The notes below the pieces were generated by a model. That model had not been told where the DNA came from, did not search any database, and saw only the letters and a program-made list of their open reading frames with translations. A program made the position numbers and the translations under genes. A stretch of 12,427 nucleotides of DNA, from contig DROK01000065.1 of NCBI GenBank assembly GCA_011321895.1, positions 1-12,427 on the forward strand, given 5' to 3'. Below are positions 1-6,610 of this stretch, one piece after another. Within the stretch, counting starts at the first letter, position 1; each line of letters starts with the position of its first letter. Source of the DNA: Thermodesulfatator atlanticus (GTDB lineage Bacteria; Desulfobacterota; Thermodesulfobacteria; Thermodesulfobacteriales; Thermodesulfatatoraceae).

Positions 1-494
1 AAATGACGCCATTTTTCGGCAAAATCCAGCCCATAACCCACTAAAAAGCCCTTCGGAATTTTAAAACCACAATAATCGATATTGATCTTGGCCTTTCTCC
101 TTTCCGCCTTATCGATCAGACAACAGATCTTGACACTGCGGGGTTCGTGAAGTTTGAGGACTCCCTGAAAATACTCCAGGGTATAACCGGTGTCGACGAT
201 GTCCTCTACCACGATAACGTCTTTGCCCTTGATAACCAATTCGATGTCTTTGGTAATCTGTACTTCTCCGGAGGAGGTGTCACTTTTGCCGTAGCTTGCC
301 AGCCGGACGAAATCGATTTCCAGATCAGGCAAATTAACCGCCCGGACCAAATCAGCCAGGAAAATAAAGGCCCCTTTCAGGATACCAATAAACACCACAG
401 GTCGACCGGAGTAATCCTGGGTTATCCGGGCTCCCAGCTCTTTGACTCGCTTATCAATCTCTTCCGCAGGGATAAGCAGCTTGAGCTCACCCAT
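1..494 (-). CDS. hpt: Hypoxanthine phosphoribosyltransferase, 3' end cut by window edge
   Basis: Purine-salvage enzyme that joins hypoxanthine or guanine to PRPP to give IMP or GMP in the cytoplasm. My reading of the reverse strand gives 164 codons with no stop before base 1, so roughly the last 10-15 residues of a normal ~175-residue protein are missing. The diagnostic PRPP-binding signature is VVEDIVDTGYTL at about residues 95-106, with the adjacent acidic pair E98-D99. The N-terminal VFIGILKGAFIF segment and the later CCLIDKAERR segment also fit the family. The ATG at 494-492 is preceded by a strong Shine-Dalgarno sequence (AAAGGAGGG, bases 506-498) only 3 bases away. The gene is transcribed divergently from yebC. 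The family call is firm. Hypoxanthine versus guanine preference cannot be read from sequence. Confidence 0.95.
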   Translation of the reverse strand, partial: MGELKLLIPAEEIDKRVKELGARITQDYSGRPVVFIGILKGAFIFLADLVRAVNLPDLEIDFVRLASYGKSDTSSGEVQITKDIELVIKGKDVIVVEDIVDTGYTLEYFQGVLKLHEPRSVKICCLIDKAERRKAKINIDYCGFKIPKGFLVGYGLDFAEKWRH

Positions 495-653
495 AGGCCC
501 TCCTTTCCCTATAGATAGCAAAGATTCACGAAAAACCCAACCATTATTAAGGTCACCAAAACCGTTAGAAAACCCAACCAGACCTAGCAAAGCTTAACAA
601 AACTGGCTAAGATTTGGGCGGTAAAAAGCAAAAACACCAAACGAGGTGAAATT
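495..653. promoter_or_regulatory. Divergent hpt/yebC intergenic region with paired direct repeats
   Basis: This 159-base AT-richer spacer must hold the promoters of both divergent units. The 12-mer AAAACCCAACCA occurs at 532-543 and again at 569-580. An 11-mer TAGCAAAG(A/C)TT occurs at 516-526 and 585-595. The two families are offset by 16 bases on each side. A possible minus-strand promoter for hpt reads TTGGGT (540-535), a 17-base spacer, then an extended TGC-TATCTA (519-512). It would leave a leader of only about a dozen bases, so it is weak. For yebC, TAAGAT at 608-613 could be a -10 element but has a poor -35. The yebC ribosome site is GAGGTG at about 643-648, just before the ATG at 654. 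No convincing hairpin or riboswitch fold was seen. Confidence 0.5.
516..595. repeat. Two nested pairs of direct repeats (A-B-B-A order)
   Basis: Copy A1 is TAGCAAAGATT at 516-526 and A2 is TAGCAAAGCTT at 585-595, with one mismatch. Copy B1 is AAAACCCAACCA at 532-543 and B2 is the identical 12-mer at 569-580. All are in the same orientation. The distance from A1 to B1 equals that from B2 to A2 (16 bases between starts). The B copies start 37 bases apart, about 3.5 helical turns. The repeats sit in the divergent promoter region, so a regulator-binding role is possible. An old local duplication or chance in AT-rich DNA is equally possible. Confidence 0.6.
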
Positions 654-1412
654 ATGGCAGGACACTCCCATTGGGCCCAGATTAAGCGCAAGAAAGCCGC
701 CCAAGACGCCAAACGGGGCAAACTCTTCACCAAACTCATCCGGGAAATTATGGTAGCCGCTCGCCTAGGGGGCGGGGATCCGAGCGCTAACCCGCGTCTG
801 CGGGCCGCTATCCAGGCAGCCAAAGCTGCCAACATGCCTAAAGAAAATATCGAAAGGGCCATCCGTAAGGGAACCGGCCAGGAACCGGGAACCACCTGGG
901 AGGAAGCGGTCTATGAAGGGTATGGTCCCGGTGGGGTGGCGGTCCTGATCAAGAGCGTTACCGACAATAAAAGACGTACCGTCTCGGAATTGCGCCATAT
1001 TTTCAGCAAATGCGGGGGAAATTTGGCCGAACCGGGGGCGGTATCCTGGATCTTTGAACAAAAAGGCCTCATCGTAGTGGCACGCAACGGCACAGACGAG
1101 GAAAAACTCCTAGAAATTGCTCTGGAAGCCGGGGCCGAAGACGTCCGGGAATACGAAAGCGAGTTCGAGATAATTACTACCCCCCAAGAACTTGAAGAGG
1201 TCAAAAAGGCCCTGGAAGAGGCCGGGTTCCCTATCCAGTCCGCCAGGGTAACCATGGTCCCCAAGACCACGGTCAGACTGGAGGAAGAAAAAACCGTACA
1301 ACAAATGTTACGCCTGATGGAAACCCTGGAAGACCATGACGACGTACAACAGGTCTATGCCAATTTCGATATCCCTGACGAACTTATGGAACGGGTTAGC
1401 GCCAAAGTATAA
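654..1412 (+). CDS. yebC: YebC/PmpR/TACO1-family protein
   Basis: Cytoplasmic protein of the YebC/TACO1 family. Members were first described as transcriptional regulators, and more recent work assigns them a role in translation, including relief of ribosome stalling on proline runs. The 252-residue length is typical. The N-terminus [21 protein letters not shown] is the family hallmark, followed by [28 protein letters not shown] at about residues 47-73 and the conserved EGYGPGGVA at 88-96. The start has a good ribosome site (GAGGTG, 643-648). The stop overlaps the ruvC start by one base (TAATG), which suggests translational coupling. A yebC-ruvC-ruvA-ruvB order is widespread in bacteria and supports the call. 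Which of the proposed molecular roles applies here cannot be decided from sequence. Confidence 0.96.
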   Translation: MAGHSHWAQIKRKKAAQDAKRGKLFTKLIREIMVAARLGGGDPSANPRLRAAIQAAKAANMPKENIERAIRKGTGQEPGTTWEEAVYEGYGPGGVAVLIKSVTDNKRRTVSELRHIFSKCGGNLAEPGAVSWIFEQKGLIVVARNGTDEEKLLEIALEAGAEDVREYESEFEIITTPQELEEVKKALEEAGFPIQSARVTMVPKTTVRLEEEKTVQQMLRLMETLEDHDDVQQVYANFDIPDELMERVSAKV

Positions 1413-1882
1413 TGCGCATCCTTGGGATTGACCCCGGGCTACGAACCACCGGTTACGGTATCATTGAGGCCCCCCAGGTCCTCCTTACCTGGGGGACTAT
1501 CCGTCTAAAAGGAAAGGATCTGGCCACCCGCCTGAAGACCATCTTTGACGAAATCACCTCTTTGATCGCTGTCTATCAGCCCGGAGAAATAGCCTTCGAA
1601 GAGGTCATTCCCGAAAGTTTTCCCCATGCGGCTCTAAAGCTGGGCCAAGCCCAGGGAGCCGCGATTTTGGCGGCGGCCAGGGCGCAGAAGCCTATCTTTT
1701 TCTACCACCCGCTGGAGGTCAAAAAGGCCTTAACCGGGTACGGCAACGCCCCCAAGGAACAATTACGTTTCATGGTGAAGGCCTTACTCAATACGGACCA
1801 GGATCTCCCCACCGACGCCTCCGACGCCTTGGCGGTGGCCATCTACCATTTACAGCAAAAGGGCCATGTTGGCAGAGATTAA
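1412..1882 (+). CDS. ruvC: Crossover junction endodeoxyribonuclease RuvC
   Basis: Holliday-junction resolvase that works as a dimer and cuts junctions held by RuvAB. At 156 residues it is slightly short of the E. coli protein but complete. The RNase-H-like fold is visible from the first strand, [18 protein letters not shown]. The four expected catalytic acids are D7, E63 (in FEEVIP), D135 and D138 (DASDALAVAIYH), matching D7, E66, D138 and D141 of E. coli. The junction-binding segment HAALKLGQAQGAA (about 72-84) and VKKALTGYGNAPKEQ (about 103-117) are intact. The start is set by the TAATG overlap with yebC. There is no strong ribosome site, so expression probably depends on coupling. The last 17 bases overlap ruvA. 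Confidence 0.97.
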   Translation: MRILGIDPGLRTTGYGIIEAPQVLLTWGTIRLKGKDLATRLKTIFDEITSLIAVYQPGEIAFEEVIPESFPHAALKLGQAQGAAILAAARAQKPIFFYHPLEVKKALTGYGNAPKEQLRFMVKALLNTDQDLPTDASDALAVAIYHLQQKGHVGRD

Positions 1883-2447
1883 AGGCCGGTTAAAACAAAA
1901 ACAGCCTGGCAAAATCTACCTGGAAGCAAGCCCCTTCGTCTTTGAAATCTATACGCCCTTCAATCTAGACCAAAAACTCCCTCCCCCGGGAGAGGTGGTC
2001 CGTCTCTTCGTCAGCCTGAAAATTCGCCAGGAAACCCCGGAGCTTTATGGTTTTTTGAGTAACGAAGCCAAAACCCTCTTTGAAAGGCTTCAGACCGTCT
2101 CCCGCCTCGGCCCCAGGCTGGCCCTCAATATCCTGGCCACTTTCGAACCGGAAGAATTTGCCCGGGTAGTGGCAGAAAACGACGTAAAAAGTCTGGCCAG
2201 AGTGCCGGGCATCGGCCCCAGGCGGGCCGAACGCCTTTGCGTAGAGTTTCGCAACAAATTAGGACTCATAGGCCCCAGAAGCTATGGCCCGAGTCCCCTC
2301 TTTCACGAAGCTCTCTCAGTACTCCTGAACCTGGGGTTTTCCAACCAGGAGGCCCGTCCGGCCCTGGAGGCGGTCTTTGAAGAGGGAGAAGACCTTGCCA
2401 TAATCATAAAAAAGGCCCTTAAAAGGCTTTCTGATGGCAGCAGTTGA
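1866..2447 (+). CDS. ruvA: Holliday junction branch-migration protein RuvA
   Basis: DNA-binding subunit of the RuvAB branch migrator. It forms a tetramer on the four-way junction and loads RuvB rings. The 193 residues contain the OB-fold domain I (about 1-63, ending in the family marker ELYGF), tandem helix-hairpin-helix motifs (about 71-92, SRLGPRLALNIL, and 106-128, LARVPGIGPRRAERL), and the RuvB-contacting domain III (about 145-190, FHEALSVLLNLGFSNQEA). The residues aligning with the acidic pin of E. coli (E55, D56) read Q55-E56 here. A PPP run lies at residues 39-41. The start overlaps ruvC by 17 bases, with AAAAGGG just ahead of the ATG. The 3' end overlaps ruvB by 14 bases. Confidence 0.96.
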   Translation: MLAEIKGRLKQKQPGKIYLEASPFVFEIYTPFNLDQKLPPPGEVVRLFVSLKIRQETPELYGFLSNEAKTLFERLQTVSRLGPRLALNILATFEPEEFARVVAENDVKSLARVPGIGPRRAERLCVEFRNKLGLIGPRSYGPSPLFHEALSVLLNLGFSNQEARPALEAVFEEGEDLAIIIKKALKRLSDGSS

Positions 2448-3402
2448 CCTGCGCCCCAAAAAACTGGCCGAATACATCGGCCAGGACGAGATCCGAAAGG
2501 TCCTGGAAGTCTACCTTTCAGCCGCTGTGGCCAGGGGGGAGGCCCTGGACCACGTCCTCCTTACGGGTTATCCCGGGCTGGGTAAGACCACGCTTGCCCA
2601 TATCATCGCAGCCGAGCTGGGCACCCAGATCCACGTGACCTCCGGGGCTGTCCTTGAAAGGCCGGGAGACCTGGCCGCTATCCTGACCAATCTCTCGGAA
2701 CGGGACGTGCTCTTTATCGACGAAATTCACCGGCTCCCTTCCACGGTGGAAGAGATCCTATACCCGGCCATGGAAGACTTCAAACTGGATCTGGTGGTGG
2801 GCAAGGGCCCGGGGGCCAGGATCTTGCGGCTTAATCTCCCCCGCTTCACCCTGGTGGGGGCTACCACCCGCAGCGGCCTGCTTTCAGCCCCTTTGCGTGA
2901 CCGGTTTGGTATCACTTTCAAGCTCGATTTTTACCGCCCAGAAGAATTACAGGAGATTCTTTTGCGCAGCGCAGAGGTGCTGGGCATCACCCTCACCAAA
3001 GAAGGGGCCCTTGAGATCGCCAAAAGGGCCCGGGGAACCCCCAGGTTGGCCAACCGGCTCCTGCGGCGGGTGTGGGATTTCGCCCTGGTGGAAAAGAGCC
3101 CCCTCATCGACGCCTCTTTAGCCCGGAAAGCCCTGAAAGTCATGGACCTGGACGATCTCGGTCTCGGCCCCTTCGATCGTCTGCTCATCAAAACCATTAT
3201 GGAGAAATTCGACGGAGGGCCGGTGGGTCTGGACACCCTGGCCACCGCCCTTTGTGAAGACCCGCGCACCCTGGAGGACGTATACGAACCGTTCCTTATC
3301 AGGTGCGGTTTCCTGAGGCGGACAAGGAGAGGGCGTATCCTTACCTCCCGGGCTTACGAATATTTTGGGCTGAGGAGAAACAGAGATGGCACCTTTGTCT
3401 AA
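2434..3402 (+). CDS. ruvB: Holliday junction branch-migration helicase RuvB
   Basis: AAA+ ATPase motor that pumps DNA through the RuvA-bound junction. The 322 residues show Walker A GYPGLGKTT (45-53), Walker B LFIDEIH (93-99), the pre-sensor-1 hairpin region that contacts RuvA (about 118-138), sensor 1 GATTRSG (142-148), the LRDRFG arginine-finger box (154-159), sensor 2 GTPRLANRLLRR, and a C-terminal winged helix ending EPFLIRCGFLRRTRRGRILT. Walker A carries tyrosine where RuvB normally has proline (GPPGLGKT). The N-terminus is about 15-20 residues shorter than in E. coli or Thermotoga. An in-frame stop at 2407-2409 and the lack of an upstream start codon make the ATG at 2434 the likely start, with AAAAGG at 2421-2426 as ribosome site. 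It overlaps ruvA by 14 bases and panB by 17. Confidence 0.97.
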   Translation: MAAVDLRPKKLAEYIGQDEIRKVLEVYLSAAVARGEALDHVLLTGYPGLGKTTLAHIIAAELGTQIHVTSGAVLERPGDLAAILTNLSERDVLFIDEIHRLPSTVEEILYPAMEDFKLDLVVGKGPGARILRLNLPRFTLVGATTRSGLLSAPLRDRFGITFKLDFYRPEELQEILLRSAEVLGITLTKEGALEIAKRARGTPRLANRLLRRVWDFALVEKSPLIDASLARKALKVMDLDDLGLGPFDRLLIKTIMEKFDGGPVGLDTLATALCEDPRTLEDVYEPFLIRCGFLRRTRRGRILTSRAYEYFGLRRNRDGTFV

Positions 3403-4273
3403 ACTTACCGTCCCCGAACTACAGCAAAAGAAGGGGAAGGAAAAGATCGTGGCCCTTACCGCCTACGACGTGATCTGGGCCCGCCTGCTGGACGAGGCCG
3501 GGCTGGATCTAATCCTGGTAGGGGATTCCCTGGCCATGCTGGTTCTGGGCTACGAAAATACCCTTCCGGTCACGCTGGAGGAAATGCTTGTCTTCGCCAG
3601 GGCGGTCTCCCGGGGGGTACGGCGGGCCCTGGTGGTGGGGGATATGCCCTTTCTTTCCTACCAGGTGAGCCGCGAAGAGGCCATCAGGAACGCCGGCCGC
3701 TTCTTGAAGGAAGGTGGGTGCGACGCGGTAAAGGTGGAGGGGGGCGAAGAAGTGGCGGAAACCGTGACCGCCCTGGTGAGGGCCGGTATCCCGGTGCTGG
3801 GCCACATCGGTTTGACGCCCCAGAAAGCCACCATGCTGGGAGGCTTCAAGGTCCAGGGAAAAGACCTGGCCTCCGCCCAAAAGCTCCTCAAAGACGCGCG
3901 CCTGATTGCAGAGGCCGGGGCCTTCGCCCTGGTCTTGGAATGTGTACCGGCCGAACTGGCCCAAAAAATAACCGAAGAGATCAACATCCCTACCATCGGG
4001 ATCGGGGCCGGCCCGTTTTGTGACGGCCAGATTCTCGTCCTCCCGGATCTCCTGGGGCTCTTTGAGGGTTTCCGCCCTAAATTCGTAAAGGCTTACGCTT
4101 CTCTGGCCCAGGAAGGGCGCAGGGCCATCAAAGCCTACCTGGAAGAGGTCAAGAGGGGCCTTTTCCCGGGAAAAGAACACTCTTTTACCCTCTCGGAAGA
4201 AGTGAAAAAGGCCCTTGGCCTGGGCAAACCTGAAAGGCCTGCCAACCCCTTGCAGAGCAAGAAGCCAGGTTAA
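3386..4273 (+). CDS. panB: 3-methyl-2-oxobutanoate hydroxymethyltransferase (ketopantoate hydroxymethyltransferase)
   Basis: Transfers a one-carbon unit from 5,10-methylene-tetrahydrofolate to 2-oxoisovalerate to make ketopantoate, the first committed step to pantothenate and CoA. The expected TIM-barrel motifs are present: LTAYD near residue 24, the metal ligands D47 (VGDS), D86 (GDMPF) and E118 (KVEGG), K116, HIGLTPQ at 140-146, the catalytic acid E185 (LECVP), and GIGAGPFCDGQ at 205-215. The core ends at about residue 266 (FPGKEHSF). Residues 267-295 are a poorly recognisable tail that overlaps the convergent LolB-like gene. The ATG has GAGGAG at 3372-3377 and lies inside the end of ruvB. 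Its place as last gene of a ruv operon suggests co-transcription rather than a functional link to recombination. Confidence 0.96.
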   Translation: MAPLSKLTVPELQQKKGKEKIVALTAYDVIWARLLDEAGLDLILVGDSLAMLVLGYENTLPVTLEEMLVFARAVSRGVRRALVVGDMPFLSYQVSREEAIRNAGRFLKEGGCDAVKVEGGEEVAETVTALVRAGIPVLGHIGLTPQKATMLGGFKVQGKDLASAQKLLKDARLIAEAGAFALVLECVPAELAQKITEEINIPTIGIGAGPFCDGQILVLPDLLGLFEGFRPKFVKAYASLAQEGRRAIKAYLEEVKRGLFPGKEHSFTLSEEVKKALGLGKPERPANPLQSKKPG

Positions 4274-4940
4274 AAACCTTCTCCCTAAAACCAGGCGGAA
4301 CCTCAAGGGCAGGAAGCGAGGCGGGAGCCCTTTCTCTTATCCGCAGAAATTTGAGTCTGAGCAGGGTTTTAAGGGGGGGTATTTTTATTTCGGTCAGACG
4401 GATCCCGTGGGCGGTGGTGTACCGGATGTCAAAATACGTCTTTTCGCCCTTCACGGTAAGCCTTAAAAGGTTTCCTTCCTTATCGAAAAAGGCCTTCACG
4501 TAAAGGGAGGAAAGGTCCCGCCGCAAGAGATAGCCATCGTGGGAAGCAAAGACGAGGGCTCCCTCAAGCCAGGAAGGAGGCAGGTGACCCAGGACAATGG
4601 CCCCCCAACAGCAAGCAAGGTCCTGACCCTCCTCCCAGGTAAGCCTAAATAAAGTCCTTTGCGAAAACACGAGCAATCTGGCCTCTTGGCCAGCCACCAA
4701 TCCTTGGGCCTCCGCCAGCCCAAAGGGGTTCAGCACTTCAAGGTAAAAAAAAGAAGGTTGCGCGACAAAAAAAGCCCGGCCTGTTAAGGTCCCTCTCGGG
4801 GACTTTACCTCATAGGCCAGCTCTCCCTGCGCCCCCGTCCAGATAAAAGGCTCTGGCTTCCAGGAAGTGGGCCGTGGCAGGGCACAACCAGCGATCACCA
4901 GCAGGACCGGTATTAAGGGGAACAGGAGATTTGGGCGCAC
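4185..4940 (-). CDS. LolB/DUF4292-like outer-membrane lipoprotein
   Basis: Predicted lipoprotein of 251 residues. The N-terminus has a hydrophobic stretch (about 4-17) and the lipobox VIAGC, placing the acylated cysteine at residue 19. There is no Asp at +2, which by the E. coli rule favours outer-membrane sorting. The mature part is beta-rich and resembles LolB: FFYLEVLNPFGLAEAQGLVAG (about 64-84) matches the LolB strand pattern around a conserved LNPxG. The start is a GTG at 4940-4938 that overlaps the TPR gene by 28 bases. The ribosome site is poor (AGGAAAAG, rather far upstream), so coupling is likely. The recognisable fold seems to end near residue 224. The last ~29 residues are antisense to the 3' end of panB. 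LolB receives lipoproteins from LolA and inserts them in the outer membrane, but that exact role is inferred here. Confidence 0.8.
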   Translation of the reverse strand: MRPNLLFPLIPVLLVIAGCALPRPTSWKPEPFIWTGAQGELAYEVKSPRGTLTGRAFFVAQPSFFYLEVLNPFGLAEAQGLVAGQEARLLVFSQRTLFRLTWEEGQDLACCWGAIVLGHLPPSWLEGALVFASHDGYLLRRDLSSLYVKAFFDKEGNLLRLTVKGEKTYFDIRYTTAHGIRLTEIKIPPLKTLLRLKFLRIRERAPASLPALEVPPGFREKVFNLASCSARGWQAFQVCPGQGPFSLLPRG

Positions 4941-6610
4941 AATTTTTCGATCTTTTCCTGCAGACGTTTACGGTCTTTTTCTTTGCGGGCCAGGGATAAG
5001 GCCTTCCGGTAAGCAGAAAGAGCCTCTTTTTTCCGTCCCAGGGCCAGCAAAATATCCCCGTGGTGTTCGTGGATGATAGGGTCATCGGGGGTGAGCTTTA
5101 AGGCCCGCTGGATTTGGACCAGGGCCTCCTCATATTTGCCCTGCCTGTAATACACCCAGGCCAGGCTGTCTACGATGTAGCCGTCATCTGGCTTTTCGGA
5201 AAGGGCCTTGCGGATGTACTGCTCGGCCTGCGTAAGGTTCATATTCAGGTCGGCGTAAGTGTAGCCGACAAAATTAAGCAGCGTGGGATTATCAGGGTAC
5301 TTCTTGAGCAGGGGTTCCAGAAGCTTTAAGGCCTCTTTTTCTTTCCCCTCACAGACCAGGAGCAGACCGGCGGAAAGGGAAAGATCCAGGTCCTCCGGGA
5401 ATTTCTTAAGCCCCTCCTTGACGAATTTTAACCCCTGGGCACAGGCGTCCAGTTCGTCAAAGACCGTGGCTGCCAGAAGATACAAATTCTTGTCATCCTC
5501 CCTCTCTGCCAGGGCCCTTTCAAAAAGCTGCGCCAGGGTGTCAGGGTCTTTCAGGAGATGGGCCAGGCGCCTTAAGGCCAGGGGAAAGAGCTCATCCCCT
5601 ACCGGAATGCGCTCGTAAGCGTTGATGGCCTCGGCCCTCTTTCCCTCTTTTTCGTAAGCCACCCCGAGATAGAACCAGGCCGTAAAATTTTGGGGATCCT
5701 TTTCTACCAGGTCTTTCAAGATTTTGACGGCCTCCTTGGTACGACCCAGGTCAAGTAAAATCAGGGCCTTGCGTAAGAGCAACTGGGTAGAAATCCCCGC
5801 CTGCTTTTCTATCTCCTGGAGGATGGCCAGCGCCTTCTCGTACTGGTGTTGACGGAGGTAAAGGCGAAGCAGGGCCTCGTAAAGGTGAAAGGGCTGGGGG
5901 AGTTTTTCAAGACCCTTTCGGTAAACCTTTTCGGCCTCGGTTACCGCCCCGATCTTTTCCAGAAACTCGCCATATTCCAGGTATACTTCCTGCCTTTCGG
6001 GAAAGAGCTTTAAGGCCTCTTCGTAATAGAAACGCGCCCGGTCAAAAGCGCCTTTTTTACGGTACAGCCGGGCCAATTCCAAATAAAGGGCCGGGTTTTT
6101 GTTCTCCTTTTTGGCCAAACGTTCCAGGGCCGCAATGGCCCCGTCTACGTCGTTTTTCTGGAGATAAATGGCGGCCAGGACCGAAAGGGCCTCTTCGTAA
6201 TCAGGATATTTTTCAAGGAGCGTTTCCAGGGTCTCGACCGCCCGGGCCAGGCGTTTTTGCATCCAGTAAAGTTTGGCCAGGATAAAAAGGGTCTCTTTAT
6301 CGTCGGGAGAAAGGGCCAAAATTTCACGGGCCAGCTTGATGGCCTTATCATAGGCCCCGGTTTCGGCGTAAACCTTCATCAATTCCTTCTTGGGGAAGAT
6401 GGCCTTTGGGTCACACCTTACTACCTTTTCGAGGTGTTGTTTGGCCTGGGAGAGTTTGCCCTGCCCTAACAGATATTCTGCTACCAGAAAGTGATAATAA
6501 TTCTCCGCCGCGGTACACCGGCTATATCCGGAAGAAGGCCAGCCAAGAAAAAGGACCAGCAAAACAAATAGACTAAGAGGTTTCAATAGCCAGGGGGTAA
6601 TTTTCGGCAT
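4913..6610 (-). CDS. Exported tetratricopeptide-repeat protein
   Basis: Protein of 565 residues with an N-terminal Sec-type signal (Lys3 and Lys10, hydrophobic core about 12-23, likely cleavage near residue 30). It is then filled by about 15 TPR units of roughly 34 residues, such as LYLELARLYRKKGAFDRARFYYEEAL and SLAWVYYRQGKYEEALVQIQ. A cysteine follows the signal, but the residue before it is Arg, so it is not a proper lipobox. TPR arrays are protein-binding scaffolds, so this one probably assembles an envelope complex in the periplasm. The reading frame is open to 6664, but the ATG at 6610 starts directly before the signal peptide and has AAAGG 7 bases upstream, so I prefer it. With that start it overlaps rpoH by 38 bases. 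TPR protein plus LolB-like lipoprotein is a recurrent pair in proteobacteria. The specific partner is unknown. Confidence 0.88.
   Translation of the reverse strand: MPKITPWLLKPLSLFVLLVLFLGWPSSGYSRCTAAENYYHFLVAEYLLGQGKLSQAKQHLEKVVRCDPKAIFPKKELMKVYAETGAYDKAIKLAREILALSPDDKETLFILAKLYWMQKRLARAVETLETLLEKYPDYEEALSVLAAIYLQKNDVDGAIAALERLAKKENKNPALYLELARLYRKKGAFDRARFYYEEALKLFPERQEVYLEYGEFLEKIGAVTEAEKVYRKGLEKLPQPFHLYEALLRLYLRQHQYEKALAILQEIEKQAGISTQLLLRKALILLDLGRTKEAVKILKDLVEKDPQNFTAWFYLGVAYEKEGKRAEAINAYERIPVGDELFPLALRRLAHLLKDPDTLAQLFERALAEREDDKNLYLLAATVFDELDACAQGLKFVKEGLKKFPEDLDLSLSAGLLLVCEGKEKEALKLLEPLLKKYPDNPTLLNFVGYTYADLNMNLTQAEQYIRKALSEKPDDGYIVDSLAWVYYRQGKYEEALVQIQRALKLTPDDPIIHEHHGDILLALGRKKEALSAYRKALSLARKEKDRKRLQEKIEKLCAQISCSP

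Noticed and set aside
147..518. Plus-strand ORF of 123 codons opposite hpt
   Set aside because: It is a shadow of the hpt gene, whose PRPP motif reads clearly on the minus strand.
584..895. Minus-strand ORF spanning the yebC start
   Set aside because: It overlaps the conserved YebC N-terminus, shows no family features and has no ribosome site.
4264..4294. Imperfect inverted repeat GCCAGGTT / AACCAGGC as a terminator between panB and the LolB-like gene
   Set aside because: It has an A-A mismatch and a large loop, has no following T-run on either strand, and lies inside the lipoprotein coding region.
3509..4306. Long minus-strand open frame (265 codons) opposite panB
   Set aside because: It is antisense to the conserved PanB core, has no recognisable domain, and is explained by codon-position bias in a GC-rich gene.
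4950..6510. Repetitive look of this stretch (recurring aaggcctc-type words) as a DNA repeat or CRISPR-like array
   Set aside because: The period is about 102 bases and reflects degenerate 34-residue TPR units. There are no identical repeats with unique spacers.
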